This document shows, one piece after another, positions 16,400 to 23,417 of a stretch of DNA of 23,417 bases (position 1 is the first letter of the stretch; each line of letters begins with the position of its first letter). Below the pieces are notes generated by a model, which saw only the letters and a program-made list of their open reading frames with translations, made no database searches and was not told where the DNA came from. Origin of the DNA: an uncultured Lachnospiraceae bacterium (GTDB taxonomy: Bacteria > Bacillota > Clostridia > Lachnospirales > Lachnospiraceae); assembly GCA_910580005.1 (NCBI GenBank), contig CAJTXH010000034.1, positions 1-23,417 of the forward strand, in the 5' to 3' direction. Made by a program: the position numbers and the translations under genes.

Positions 16400-18846
16400 T
16401 ATAAAACACCCCTCCGGTAATGCCCTGTATGGGTCTGTCCTCTGTACACACCTGAAAGTACACTGCTGGTTTCTTCTGCATCTTCTATTGTAAAATCATA
16501 CCTGAAACTTCGTATCCCAGCACTTGTTAAATCTTTTATGCATGATAAAGCCATTAATGGTATTTTCTGGTAAACTGTACTATAACAGTATTTACAATAG
16601 TTAACTATAATAAACTCCCTTCCTTTTGTATCTTTTATTAAAACCTGCCTTTCTTTGCCGGTTTCTTTCTGGCATCCTGACAGGCTGTTTAATGTGCACT
16701 GTGCAGAAACCATAAGCGGTATATGTGTATACACAACGGCTTCCATGCCAGTACCTGCAATATGCTTTATATAAGGCATTTCCAGTTCAAATGGCACTGT
16801 ATGCCTTGTTACCCCTGCATTTTCCCAGAATTTGCAGGCAGGGCTGTTCATAGTATAAAGCCCTGTGTCTGTAATAATGCTTTCTGGCGGTCTGCCAAGT
16901 ATATCTTTAATAAAAATATACCCTTCAAAGTTTTTTATAACATATCCGTCCCAGCCATAATTATATATGCTTTTATTCTCTGCTGCCATTTTCTTTTCAT
17001 AATCCCATATTTTCTTCCTGAAGATATGGGGAAGTACAATATAGCATTTCCTGCCTGAAGCCTGTACAAGTGACAGTGCTTCCATGGCAGACTTATCATC
17101 TAAAAGCCCGGTATTAATATACACTTCCTGGATTTTCTGGCATTTTAGCACCTGGGCAAGCTGCGGCATTGTCATTACAGAAGCTTTATATACTTGCCCT
17201 GCATCTGCAGCATCTTTTGATATAATGCCAGAATTACACTTATATGGGCTTATCACCGTACCTTCTGCCTTGCGCCTTCTGCTCTCTGTTATATTGTCTT
17301 TAAGCTGCATAAGCACTTCACGGCGCAGGTTTTTAAGCATTGATACTGGAAGGAATAAATTGCTGCCCATATCAATATCCAGCCTGCTAAATTCAAAATC
17401 AGTATTTCCCGTCTGGCGCAGGATTTTCTCCACTTCCTCCCTGCTGGCAGCACTTTTTTCTGCTTCCTGGCATATCCCTCCACAAGCTTCTGCCTTAATT
17501 CCATCCCTTTTTACAGAAAGGCACGCCTGCTCTCCTGCTGCTGCTTTAAATGTACCCTTTACCAGCACTTTTTTGTTTTTATCAAGATACTGTTCTTTTA
17601 TACTTTCCAGTACAGCAGCATTTCTTGTCCTGTATACTTTATCCCCTTTATGTATAATACAGTCCCTGGAGAACTTTGCACTGGTAATGCTTCCTGCCTT
17701 TAAATCCTTGTTAATTGTATATTCATATAATTTGTCCTGCCTGGCATTACGGAATTCTACAACATCTTGTGCATTTAAGTCCTTGTCCAGCCTATATTTT
17801 AACACGCCTTTTCCTGTACTAAGCACCTCACCTGTATATACACCCCCATGCTTTGGCCTTTTTGAAGAAAGCATACTGCCCTTCTGGTTATCTTTATTTA
17901 TTTTTCCACAAAGATAACCATTAGTAAAGCCCTCCCTGTTATATACTTCTGCAAGATGCCCCATATCATCCTGGAACTCTGTTTTATGCCTGCCAATATA
18001 TTCTGAATATCCTTCACTGCCATAATGCATATAAATATCTGTGTATTTTCTGTATAATGATGTTACAAGCGCTGTATATGACGGGCTTTTCATCCTTCCT
18101 TCTATTTTAAACGAATTTACACCTGTTTCTATAAGTTTATTTATATATGGAAGTGTGCATAGTTCTTTCATGCTTAAAATATAACTATCCTGCCTTTTTC
18201 CATTAAAATCTGTGGAATATGGCAAACGGCAGGGCTGTGCACATCTTCCCCGGTTTCCGCTTCTCCCACCTAGCATGCTGCTAAAAAGGCACTGCCCCGA
18301 ATAACAGTAACAAAGTGCACCATGCACAAATATCTCTATCTCAGCATCTGTGTCATGGCGCATCTGCTGTAATTCACTTAAAGAAAGCTCCCTGGCTGGC
18401 ACAATCCTTGTAATGCCATAATCTTTAAGCATAGAAACACCACTGCCTGTTACTAGTGCCATCTGTGTGCTTGCATGTAGTGCAAGGCCTGGAAACCACT
18501 GGCGGAACATATAAATAACCCCTGTATCCTGCACAATTGCTGCATCAAGCCCTGCTTTATAGTATGGCAGCATATAATTGTACAGCTTGTCCATAATTTC
18601 TTCTTCTTTCAGAAGTGTATTAACTGTAAGATATAGTTTTACATTATGAAGATGGCAGTAATCAATAGCATAAAGCAGGCTGTCACTGTCCGGGTTGTCT
18701 GCATACGCCCTTGCGCCAAACATGCTTCCACCCATATAAACAGCGTCACATCCTGCATTTACTGCGGCATACAGGCTTTCCATTGAGCCTGCCGGGGCAA
18801 GTATCTCCGGACGCCTGCCATTATTACCAATATTTTTTAAAGACAT
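16399..18846 (-). CDS. U32 family peptidase, RlhA-like (23S rRNA C2501 hydroxylation type)
   Basis: An 815-residue protein of the long U32 class found in Clostridia. The N-terminal half is a TIM-barrel-like domain that opens with PEILAPAGSMESLYAAVNAG and has GADAVYMG-like residues (33-40), and the family signature EIFVHGALCYCYSGQCLFSS followed by GGRSGNRGRCAQPCR. The cysteines at 179, 186, 202 and 206 match those that hold an Fe-S cluster in the RlhA relatives, which hydroxylate 23S rRNA; the original peptidase annotation is doubtful. A further C-terminal region (about 390 onwards) carries a DUF3656-like domain, and near the C-terminus a CxxC (NYCKYCYSTVY). AGGAGG lies 10 bases before the ATG at 18846. 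It is tightly linked to the SEDS gene downstream. Confidence 0.9.
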   Translation of the reverse strand: MSLKNIGNNGRRPEILAPAGSMESLYAAVNAGCDAVYMGGSMFGARAYADNPDSDSLLYAIDYCHLHNVKLYLTVNTLLKEEEIMDKLYNYMLPYYKAGLDAAIVQDTGVIYMFRQWFPGLALHASTQMALVTGSGVSMLKDYGITRIVPARELSLSELQQMRHDTDAEIEIFVHGALCYCYSGQCLFSSMLGGRSGNRGRCAQPCRLPYSTDFNGKRQDSYILSMKELCTLPYINKLIETGVNSFKIEGRMKSPSYTALVTSLYRKYTDIYMHYGSEGYSEYIGRHKTEFQDDMGHLAEVYNREGFTNGYLCGKINKDNQKGSMLSSKRPKHGGVYTGEVLSTGKGVLKYRLDKDLNAQDVVEFRNARQDKLYEYTINKDLKAGSITSAKFSRDCIIHKGDKVYRTRNAAVLESIKEQYLDKNKKVLVKGTFKAAAGEQACLSVKRDGIKAEACGGICQEAEKSAASREEVEKILRQTGNTDFEFSRLDIDMGSNLFLPVSMLKNLRREVLMQLKDNITESRRRKAEGTVISPYKCNSGIISKDAADAGQVYKASVMTMPQLAQVLKCQKIQEVYINTGLLDDKSAMEALSLVQASGRKCYIVLPHIFRKKIWDYEKKMAAENKSIYNYGWDGYVIKNFEGYIFIKDILGRPPESIITDTGLYTMNSPACKFWENAGVTRHTVPFELEMPYIKHIAGTGMEAVVYTHIPLMVSAQCTLNSLSGCQKETGKERQVLIKDTKGREFIIVNYCKYCYSTVYQKIPLMALSCIKDLTSAGIRSFRYDFTIEDAEETSSVLSGVYRGQTHTGHYRRGVL

Positions 18847-18929
18847 TATAACAACACCTCCTGCCAGCCAGGATATCTGTGGGCTGGTAAATGCATTTTA
18901 TGTGCCAATAAACAAAGGGCGGCTGCCAT
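18846..18929 (-). CDS. Possible 27-codon ORF overlapping the U32 start
   Basis: An ATG at 18929 with GGGGGA (18942-18937) seven bases upstream opens a 27-codon frame, beginning MAAALCLLAHK and ending WQEVLL. Its stop TAA shares a base with the ATG of the U32 gene (TAATG), the usual geometry for translational coupling. No homologue is recognised. It may be a translated coupling leader or just chance; the strong ribosome site is the main argument for it. Confidence 0.35.
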   Translation of the reverse strand: MAAALCLLAHKMHLPAHRYPGWQEVLL

Positions 18930-18972
18930 AAAACAGTCCCCCTTATTCTTCAAATTCTTTAACATTAACTCC

Positions 18973-18994
18973 TATGCCATATTTATCTGGCATA
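18973..18994. repeat. Short hairpin after the zapA stop codon
   Basis: TATGCCA (18973-18979) and TGGCATA (18988-18994) are perfect 7-base arms with an 8-base loop, three bases after the zapA stop codon. No T-run follows on the minus strand, so it is not a standard terminator; it might stabilise the end of the upstream message. Confidence 0.5.
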
Positions 18995-18996
18995 AT

Positions 18997-19410
18997 TTAT
19001 TTCTTAACCGGCTTATTGCCAAGTTCTGTTTCAAGCCTTATTACATCATGTTCTGCTTTTTTCTTTTCTTCTTCAAGGACTTTCATCTTTTCTTCAAGCG
19101 CTTCCAACTGCGCCTGCATTGATATCATCTCATGTTTCATATTAAATATTTCTTTTCCCATTTCTTCATTTTCAGTACGCAGGTCATTAGCCGAACTTTG
19201 TGCTTTATGGTAATCATCAGAAAGATTTATTGCAAGCATTATATATTTCATATCTGTATCAAGCCTGCTATAACCTTCCTGCTCTTTAAACAACGCAAAC
19301 TTTTCATTAATATGTGTAGCAATTTTTTGTAAATACTCGCTGCTTTCATAGCCGCTCATTGTATATTGTTTACCATTTATTACAACTTCTACATCATTTT
19401 TTGTATTCAT
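18997..19410 (-). CDS. zapA: Cell division protein ZapA
   Basis: ZapA binds FtsZ and bundles its filaments at the division site in the cytoplasm. The 137-residue product has the ZapA head at residues 1-75 (VEVVINGKQYTMSGYESSEYLQKIATHIN, then MKYIMLAINLSDDYHKAQ) and a long C-terminal coiled coil (about 76-130, rich in Glu, Lys, Met and Leu) through which it dimerises. The coil is longer than in Bacillus ZapA (about 85 residues), which is common in Clostridia. The frame is open to 19473, but the ATG at 19410 was chosen because GGGGGG lies five bases upstream and the ZapA fold begins directly after it. It lies between a coiled-coil protein and the U32/SEDS/PBP genes, consistent with a division operon. 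Confidence 0.88.
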   Translation of the reverse strand: MNTKNDVEVVINGKQYTMSGYESSEYLQKIATHINEKFALFKEQEGYSRLDTDMKYIMLAINLSDDYHKAQSSANDLRTENEEMGKEIFNMKHEMISMQAQLEALEEKMKVLEEEKKKAEHDVIRLETELGNKPVKK

Positions 19411-19459
19411 AAAAACCCCCCATGCCGCTTCCAGCGTCCTTTCCAGCCATATATTATTG

Positions 19460-20062
19460 CTATGGCCCTTCATCCAGCTTTGGTGGCATATTCATCTGCC
19501 TTGTATTTTCTTCAGGTGCATTAGAAGCTAAAAGCTCTGCTTTATTCTGCCTTATTGTTTCAAGGTAATTCCTTAATGCTGCCTCTAAAGCATTGGCATT
19601 GCTTGTTGCACCCTCATATGCACTTGCAATGACTTTTTCCGCCATATCAAGCATATCTGTTGTATAATAAATTGCACCATTCCCTATTTCTTCCGCCTGT
19701 TTTAAAGCATTGGCAACTATTGCATCCGCTTTGTCTGCCGCCTGCTGTACCATCTGTTCTGCCTGCTGGTAAGCCTGCTGCATTATGCTGTGTTCCTCAA
19801 CCATCCCCCTGTACTGTTCCCTGGCATCTACAAGTATTTCATTGGCTTTAGCTTCTGCATCTTCAAGAATGGCATCCCTCTGGCTTAAGATTTTCTGGTA
19901 TCTTCTTATTTCTTCTGGTACATCACGGCGCAAATCATCCAGTAAATCATATAATTCATTTTTAGGAACTACCACTTTAGTTGTTGATAAATGCTGCATC
20001 TTACAACTCTCTACAAATGCATAAATATCTTCAATTTTCTGCTCAATCCTGCTCACTTGCAT
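19460..20062 (-). CDS. Coiled-coil protein of unknown function (often called V-type ATPase subunit H-like or DivIVA-like)
   Basis: A 200-residue cytosolic protein made almost only of helix. From the ATG at 20062 it starts MQVSRIEQKIEDIYAFVESC, then VVVPKNELYDLLDDLRRDVPEEIRRYQKIL (about 30-60), then a long Ala/Glu/Gln coiled coil (about 60-140: AEAKANEILVDA, MVQQAADKADAIV) and a weakly helical tail. In Lachnospiraceae such proteins sit between coaD and zapA and are named for a superficial resemblance to V-ATPase subunit H; there is no evidence of ATPase function here. The context suggests a division or envelope scaffold like DivIVA. The start: ATG at 20101 overlaps the coaD stop (ATGA) but lacks a ribosome site; 20062 has GGAG ten bases upstream and fits the family start. 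Confidence 0.7.
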   Translation of the reverse strand: MQVSRIEQKIEDIYAFVESCKMQHLSTTKVVVPKNELYDLLDDLRRDVPEEIRRYQKILSQRDAILEDAEAKANEILVDAREQYRGMVEEHSIMQQAYQQAEQMVQQAADKADAIVANALKQAEEIGNGAIYYTTDMLDMAEKVIASAYEGATSNANALEAALRNYLETIRQNKAELLASNAPEENTRQMNMPPKLDEGP

Positions 20063-20097
20063 AGTATGTACACTCCTATCTGCCGTATAGACATAAT

Positions 20098-20586
20098 TCA
20101 TGAATCCAAGTAATTACATTTCTGCATTAGAAACTGGTATACAGAACCAGGAACTAATCCCCTGATGTCCCCTTTATACCTTGCCAGTTCTTTTACTGCA
20201 CTTGAACTTATATATGAATATTCTGGCTTTGTTGCCAGAAATAAAGTATCTGCTTTACAATTAAGTTTATAGTTTGCCTGTGCTAAGGGAAGTTCATATT
20301 CAAAATCTGCCGGGCTGCGTATACCCCTTACTATTGTATCCGCACCTGTGCTGTCCACAAAATCAATTAAGAGCCCATCAAATGATAACACCTCTGTGCC
20401 TGGCATATCCTGTGTAAGTTCCTTTAACATCTGCACACGTTCTTCAACTGTGCATAACGGGGTCTTGCTGCTGTTGGCAAGAACACCTATTACCAGATTG
20501 TCAAATATTGCTGCTGCCCGTTCTATTAAATCCATATGCCCTGTTGTAACCGGGTCAAAACTTCCCGGAAATACTGCTGTTGCCAT
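20098..20586 (-). CDS. coaD: Pantetheine-phosphate adenylyltransferase
   Basis: Joins 4'-phosphopantetheine and ATP to dephospho-CoA, the fourth step of CoA synthesis. The 162-residue protein has the nucleotidyltransferase start AVFPGSFDPVTTGHMDLI with the T/HxGH motif, RGIRSPADFEYELPLAQAN, and the second ATP-binding block EYSYISSSAVKELA. The ATG at 20586 was chosen because GGGGGA lies just upstream and it begins at the conserved fold; the frame is open nine residues further. It follows rsmD by 33 bases, the rsmD-coaD order that is conserved across bacteria. Confidence 0.96.
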   Translation of the reverse strand: MATAVFPGSFDPVTTGHMDLIERAAAIFDNLVIGVLANSSKTPLCTVEERVQMLKELTQDMPGTEVLSFDGLLIDFVDSTGADTIVRGIRSPADFEYELPLAQANYKLNCKADTLFLATKPEYSYISSSAVKELARYKGDIRGLVPGSVYQFLMQKCNYLDS

Positions 20587-20619
20587 AATTCCCCCATTTA
20601 TGCTGTTTAACAATTTATC

Positions 20620-21177
20620 TTATAGCTTAACCCTTAAAAAAATATGCTGGTTATTTTTATATTCCTTTACCTTTTCCAGACTGCATGGAAAGCTTTCAAT
20701 ATATGAAATGTCTTCACCCTTTTTTGTTTCTATAATTATAAGGGTATCTTCTTCTACAATATGTGAATTTAACAAAAACCTTGTTGCTTCTTTCTCAAAG
20801 CCTTTTCCATAAGGCGGGTCCATAAATATTATGTCAAAAACCCTGCCAGCATTATCCAGTTTTTTTAAAGCATGCATAACCTCTGTACGCATAACCTGTG
20901 ACTGGTTTCCAAACCTGGTTTTCCTGATATTTTCATTAATGCAGGCAAGTGCTTCTTTATTATTATCCACAAATACTGCTTCTTTAGCCCCCCTGCTTAA
21001 TGCTTCAACTGCAATGCTTCCGCTCCCACTATATAAATCAAGGAAACGGCTGCCTGGAACATCAGCCTGTATTATGTTAAACAAGGTTTCCTTTATCTTT
21101 CCTGTGGTGGGTCTTGTATGTTTTCCCTGTGGTGTCGCAAGGTTCATGCCCCTTGCTGTTCCTGCTATAACTTTCAT
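20620..21177 (-). CDS. rsmD: 16S rRNA (guanine(966)-N2)-methyltransferase
   Basis: An S-adenosylmethionine-dependent Rossmann-fold enzyme that methylates G966 in 16S rRNA. The 185-residue protein has the RsmD start KVIAGTARG, the RPTTGKIKETLFNI block, the SAM-binding loop FLDLYSGSGSIAVEALSRGA and the catalytic DPPYGKGF. The ATG at 21177 is preferred to the GTG at 21183 because it has GAGG five bases upstream. It is the first gene after a good promoter, in the common rsmD-coaD arrangement. Confidence 0.94.
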   Translation of the reverse strand: MKVIAGTARGMNLATPQGKHTRPTTGKIKETLFNIIQADVPGSRFLDLYSGSGSIAVEALSRGAKEAVFVDNNKEALACINENIRKTRFGNQSQVMRTEVMHALKKLDNAGRVFDIIFMDPPYGKGFEKEATRFLLNSHIVEEDTLIIIETKKGEDISYIESFPCSLEKVKEYKNNQHIFLRVKL

Positions 21178-21212
21178 ATGCACCTCGTTTATAACAATTT
21201 GGTAATCATCTC

Positions 21213-21241
21213 ATTGTAACACATCATGTTATTGTGGTCAA
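21213..21241 (-). promoter_or_regulatory. Promoter of the rsmD-coaD-division operon
   Basis: TTGACC (21241-21236), 17 bases, and TACAAT (21218-21213), with a TG two bases further upstream. It lies 36 bases before rsmD. No other clear promoter was found until the one after the penicillin-binding protein gene, so this may drive all seven genes. Confidence 0.8.
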
Positions 21242-21245
21242 ATAT

Positions 21246-21312
21246 GTTTATATCCTGTAAAAATGCGCTGTCAGTTATATTAAAGCGTCTAAAATGGCGA
21301 AAACAGACCGTT
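21246..21312 (-). terminator. Possible weak terminator after the AAA+ gene
   Basis: On the minus strand AAAAC-GGTCT-GTTTT near 21302-21288 and CGCT/AGCG with a following CATTTTT near 21281-21255 are the only stem-loops after the AAA+ stop. Neither is strong, so termination before rsmD is uncertain. Confidence 0.25.
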
Positions 21313-21327
21313 TTTATCCAGAATCCT

Positions 21328-21336
21328 ATTATAGCA
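21328..21336 (-). promoter_or_regulatory. Extended -10 directly after the AAA+ gene
   Basis: TG-C-TATAAT reads from 21336 to 21328 on the minus strand, four bases after the AAA+ stop codon. There is no fitting -35. It could be an additional start for rsmD transcripts or a chance match. Confidence 0.3.
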
Positions 21337-21339
21337 CAG

Positions 21340-23214
21340 CTATCCTGTAACATCCTGTGCCACTATTGTCATTAACTGTTCTTTTGTAGGTGTTCCAATC
21401 TGTACAAGCCTGTTTGCCTGGTTTGTTACAATCTTCTCAAACATGTTCCTTATTCCCCTTGCATTTCCAAAATCTTCCCACTCTTCCTGCTCCATGCTGC
21501 TAAGCTGCTTTAGTACAAGTTCTTTCGCACCTTCTTCTATTTTAAGCCCTGCCCCGTCTGCCATAACTTCCATAATATCTATAAGTTCGCTCCTGCTGTA
21601 ATCAGGAAAATTTATAAACTTATTAAAACGGGATATAAGCCCTGTATTGCTTTTAAGAAATGTTTTCATTTCATCTGTATAGCCTGCTACAATTATTACA
21701 AGGTTGTCCCTGTGGTCTTCCATAAGCTTTACAAGCGCATCAACAGCTTCGCTTCCAAAATCATTTGGCACATCAGGGTTTATAAGAGAATATGCCTCAT
21801 CTATAAAAAGTACACCACCTATTGCCTGTTCAATAATTTCATGTACTTTTATCGCAGTCTGCCCTACATACCCGGCAACAAGCCCTGAACGGTCAGTTTC
21901 TACCATTTTTCCATCCGAAAGTATGCCAAGCGCCTTGTATATCCTGCCTACAATACGTGCCACAGTGGTTTTGCCTGTACCTGGATTGCCTGTAAATACC
22001 ATATGGTAAGACATGTCCATTACTGGCATCTGCATTTTTTCACGCAGTTTCCTAATCTTAATAAGGTTGGTTAATGACTGTATCTCACCCTTGACATCAT
22101 TTAACCCGACAAGTGAATTTAATTCATCTAGAATTTCCTTAATCTGTCTTTCCTGTTCCTCCTGCTCTGCCCGTTCCCTTTCTTCAAGCCTTTTCTTTAC
22201 TGCAAGGAACTTTTCCCTTGCGAGTTTTTCTTCCCTTTCTTTAGCAAGCCTTGCATCTTCTTCTACACGTTTAAAAAATGCTTCTTTTAACCGTTTCTTT
22301 TCTTCTTCTTTCTGTTTCCTGTCCTCTTTCTGGTTCTTTTCCTCTGTTGCTGCCTGTCTCTCTATACCAGCCTTTACAGCTATTGTATTGCTCTTATTTT
22401 CTTTACTCTTTTTTTCATGTTTATTTTTTGCTTCTTTTATTATAGCTTCCTGATGTTTTTTTGTTTTTCTGCCCTGTCTTTTAACTGGAGGCTTTGTTCC
22501 ATTATTCCTGTTTTCCAGCTGTATATTGTTAGTGTCCATAATATTAACAGGCGTGCCGGCATCTTTTGTTTTACTGTTTACTTGTGCCTGTTTTTCTGTA
22601 TCCTTTTCTTTGCCTTTTTTGTCTTCTGCCGTCCAGTTTATGCTGCAGTTTAACCCATCTGGCATAAGTTTTCTTTTAATATACTCTTTCTGGCGTTTTA
22701 TATCCTGGTCTATAATAAAATTGCTTATTTTCTCATAGTATTTCTGTATAAAACTATTTACCTGTACATCCTTGCCATGGTTAAGGTATGCCATGCAAAG
22801 CAGTATATTCAAAAATGCATCCAGGAAATACAAGGTCATATCACCTTTATGTTCTTTGTCATACAGTCCGCAAAGCTGCAAAAGCACTGGCGGCAGTTCA
22901 TAAAGACGCTTGCTGTCACTATATACAGACCTTTTTATCCTGCCTTCTTCCGGAATCCCAAGTGGGTTACTTACAGTAATTACACGCATAAACTCACGCT
23001 GGCTGTCCAGAATTTCCCCACAATGTACTGCAAGGTTCATAAGTACAGACTGTACATAGAGGTCTAAAACCTCTGTGCTCGACTGTTTCATAACCTTCTC
23101 TGCCTGTGTCCAGAACCCTTTTTCTTCCAGTCTTGTACAATATAAAATAAGCTTATCATAATTAACCCTGCCAAGCTCAAATAACTTTTCATCTGGGTAA
23201 AGTGTGTCTGCCAT
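21340..23214 (-). CDS. AAA+ ATPase of the CbbX/SpoVK type with helical N-terminal domain
   Basis: A 624-residue protein in three parts. Residues 1-185 are helical, with two blocks (about 48-80 and 126-166, the second LDAFLNILLCMAYLNHGKDVQ) that recall TerB-like or TPR helices. Residues 186-360 are a very charged linker, with a Lys/Glu/Arg coiled coil from about 290. Residues 361-624 are a CbbX/SpoVK/EccA-type AAA+ domain beginning LNSLVGLNDVKGEI, with Walker A GNPGTGKT (409-416), Walker B LFIDEA (469-474), a GYVGQTA pore-type loop (448-454) and a likely arginine finger R529 in GLISRF. The ATG at 23214 has AAGGAG ten bases upstream; the frame is open to 23268. The function is not known; related AAA+ proteins remodel partner proteins. 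It stands alone with its own promoter. Confidence 0.85.
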   Translation of the reverse strand: MADTLYPDEKLFELGRVNYDKLILYCTRLEEKGFWTQAEKVMKQSSTEVLDLYVQSVLMNLAVHCGEILDSQREFMRVITVSNPLGIPEEGRIKRSVYSDSKRLYELPPVLLQLCGLYDKEHKGDMTLYFLDAFLNILLCMAYLNHGKDVQVNSFIQKYYEKISNFIIDQDIKRQKEYIKRKLMPDGLNCSINWTAEDKKGKEKDTEKQAQVNSKTKDAGTPVNIMDTNNIQLENRNNGTKPPVKRQGRKTKKHQEAIIKEAKNKHEKKSKENKSNTIAVKAGIERQAATEEKNQKEDRKQKEEEKKRLKEAFFKRVEEDARLAKEREEKLAREKFLAVKKRLEERERAEQEEQERQIKEILDELNSLVGLNDVKGEIQSLTNLIKIRKLREKMQMPVMDMSYHMVFTGNPGTGKTTVARIVGRIYKALGILSDGKMVETDRSGLVAGYVGQTAIKVHEIIEQAIGGVLFIDEAYSLINPDVPNDFGSEAVDALVKLMEDHRDNLVIIVAGYTDEMKTFLKSNTGLISRFNKFINFPDYSRSELIDIMEVMADGAGLKIEEGAKELVLKQLSSMEQEEWEDFGNARGIRNMFEKIVTNQANRLVQIGTPTKEQLMTIVAQDVTG

Positions 23215-23316
23215 AGGCCCGCTGCTCCTTCCAAAACAAATTATTACTATCCACACTGCGCTGTCCATAGTAACAACAGCACTTCCAGTGCCAAAGATTT
23301 ACAATATGCCTATATA

Positions 23317-23345
23317 ATTTTACTATGTTTAAATTTAAAAATCAA
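23317..23345 (-). promoter_or_regulatory. Promoter of the AAA+ ATPase gene
   Basis: TTGATT (23345-23340) and TAAAAT (23322-23317) with 17 bases between, about 100 bases before the chosen start codon. A small hairpin, GCACT-TCC-AGTGC (23279-23291), lies in the leader. Confidence 0.6.
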
Positions 23346-23366
23346 TGCTACATTACACCATGCCCA

Positions 23367-23416
23367 CGTCCGTTTCATAAATTTCCAGTTATCCTGTGTT
23401 TGTGTAAAAACGGACG
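23367..23416. repeat. Inverted repeat at the right edge, possibly part of a terminator
   Basis: CGTCCGTTT (23367-23375) and AAACGGACG (23408-23416) are perfect 9-base arms 32 bases apart. On the minus strand the outer arm reads CCGTCCG followed by TTTTT, which looks like the end of a terminator whose other arm lies beyond the window; the inner copy could be an additional arm or a repeat. Confidence 0.4.
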
Positions 23417-23417
23417 G

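Noticed and set aside
17084..17917. A 277-codon open frame on the + strand
   Set aside because: It is antisense to the U32 gene, with no ribosome site and Ser/Leu/Phe-rich composition typical of a shadow frame.
20062..20101. Start of the coiled-coil gene at the ATGA overlap with coaD
   Set aside because: The overlap is suggestive, but no ribosome site precedes it and the extra 13 residues do not look like the family start. It remains a possible alternative.
22013..22453. Ser/Phe-rich open frame on the + strand
   Set aside because: It is the mirror image of the Lys/Glu-rich coiled-coil linker of the AAA+ protein; such regions always give Ser/Phe/Leu-rich antisense frames.
1..23417. CRISPR array, tRNA, rRNA, insertion sequence or prophage
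   Set aside because: I saw no regularly spaced repeats, cloverleaf-like sequences, transposase or phage proteins on either strand.

Overview
This AT-rich window reads as the chromosome of a low-GC anaerobic Firmicute, most like a member of the Lachnospiraceae (Clostridia). The pointers are the class III fructose-bisphosphatase, the long U32 peptidase of the RlhA type, a coiled-coil protein between coaD and zapA, strong Shine-Dalgarno sites (GGAGG/GGGGG) and heavy use of ATA codons. Every gene I can support lies on the minus strand, so the window reads from right to left. No tRNA, rRNA, CRISPR array, insertion sequence or phage gene is visible; this is mostly core chromosome.

Right part (about 23.4-13.5 kb): a CbbX/SpoVK-type AAA+ ATPase with a helical N-terminal domain and a long charged linker has its own promoter. 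A second promoter then starts a run of rsmD (16S rRNA methyltransferase), coaD (CoA synthesis), a coiled-coil protein, zapA (FtsZ-ring factor), a possible 27-codon ORF, a U32 peptidase, an FtsW/RodA-family SEDS glycosyltransferase and a class B penicillin-binding protein. The last two are a polymerase/transpeptidase pair whose ends overlap. Together this looks like a growth and division operon.

Middle part (about 13.3-8.3 kb): a type Ic aspartate aminotransferase with its own promoter and a strong terminator; a PadR regulator plus DUF2812 membrane protein pair behind a near-consensus promoter that carries a dyad at its -10; an orphan SUKH (SMI1/KNR4) protein with its own promoter and terminator; and an ECF sigma factor overlapping a single-pass membrane protein that is probably its anti-sigma factor, closed by a terminator.

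Left part (about 8.1-0 kb): an arginine operon argC-argB-argD with a near-consensus promoter and candidate ArgR/AhrC boxes; argJ is missing from its usual place between argC and argB. Then come a short YdcZ-type DMT transporter and class III fructose-1,6-bisphosphatase, separated from argD by an unusual set of crossing inverted repeats, a YyaL-type thioredoxin-domain protein, and the start of a LysM protein that runs off the left edge.

No clearly new defence or mobile system is visible. The points most worth checking are the crossing inverted repeats at 4726-4797, the N-terminal domain of the AAA+ protein, the coaD-zapA coiled-coil protein, the dual-coding ftsW/PBP junction, and the small ORFs between zapA and the U32 gene. 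All family names come from reading the translated sequence, not from a database search.
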